Source: Rhodothermus profundi (GTDB lineage: Bacteria; Bacteroidota; Rhodothermia; Rhodothermales; Rhodothermaceae). From it: 64,000 nucleotides of DNA. Location: contig NZ_FRAU01000008.1 in the NCBI RefSeq assembly GCF_900142415.1, positions 65,013 to 129,012 of the forward strand, in the 5' to 3' direction. Within the stretch, counting starts at the first letter, position 1. Every line of letters starts with the position of its first letter. Made by a program: the position numbers and the translations under genes. This document shows positions 64,000-64,000 of this stretch, piece by piece. The notes under the pieces were generated by a model. It was not told the DNA's origin and searched no databases. It saw only the letters and a program-made list of their open reading frames with translations.

Positions 64000-64000
64000 C

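Overview
The window looks like chromosomal DNA from a thermophilic or halophilic member of the Rhodothermota/Bacteroidota, most likely a Rhodothermus-like organism. This is inferred from the high-GC coding, TonB-dependent receptors with carboxypeptidase-regulatory N-termini, a T9SS-type C-terminal sorting domain beside a PorV/PorQ-family protein, several large ASPIC/UnbV (VCBS) lipoproteins, an HmuY-family lipoprotein, and many Tat-exported sugar enzymes. No rRNA, tRNA, CRISPR array, insertion sequence or phage gene was recognised. Genes are densely packed and no gap exceeds 300 bases.

Region 1 (1-19.7 kb, all + strand) is a surface and periplasm region. It starts with two tandem FG-GAP/ASPIC-UnbV proteins (the first cut by the window edge). 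A TonB-dependent receptor, a protein with a T9SS-like C-terminal domain and a PorV-like barrel follow. Then comes a tight block of TPR lipoprotein, membrane-anchored pentaheme cytochrome c fused to TPRs, CRTAC1/ASPIC lipoprotein and second TPR lipoprotein. The function of this block is not known to me; it is one of the best candidates here for an undescribed system.

Region 2 (19.8-31.9 kb) is a sugar-oxidation island: an MFS nucleoside/sugar:H+ symporter-like transporter, three sugar isomerase/epimerase TIM barrels, a DUF1080 (3-keto-glycoside hydrolase-type) lipoprotein, three Gfo/Idh/MocA oxidoreductases, a GMC flavoprotein with a Tat-bearing small subunit, and a ThuA-like lipoprotein. Together these fit breakdown of glycosides through 3-keto intermediates, with part of the pathway in the periplasm and part in the cytoplasm.

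Region 3 (32.2-48.2 kb) is mostly housekeeping: ST7-like TPR protein, FmdB-like protein, GH3-beta-lactamase fusion, HerA-like ATPase, RlmN, an amidohydrolase, a minus-strand ClC-MscS-DeoC-RecQ operon, a VKOR-DsbA fusion and a small secreted protein.

Region 4 (48.3-56.9 kb) has a minus-strand operon of an Nramp-fold transporter lacking the metal-binding DPGN motif followed by hydantoinase/oxoprolinase A and B subunits. It also has a secreted M28 peptidase, a Tat-type amidase and a single-domain PAS protein.

Region 5 (57-64 kb) looks like a tetrapyrrole (heme or corrinoid) uptake locus: a BtuF-like cobalamin-binding-type protein, a small cysteine-containing protein, a secreted CbiX-like chelatase, an HmuY-like lipoprotein and two TonB-dependent receptors, the last cut by the window edge.
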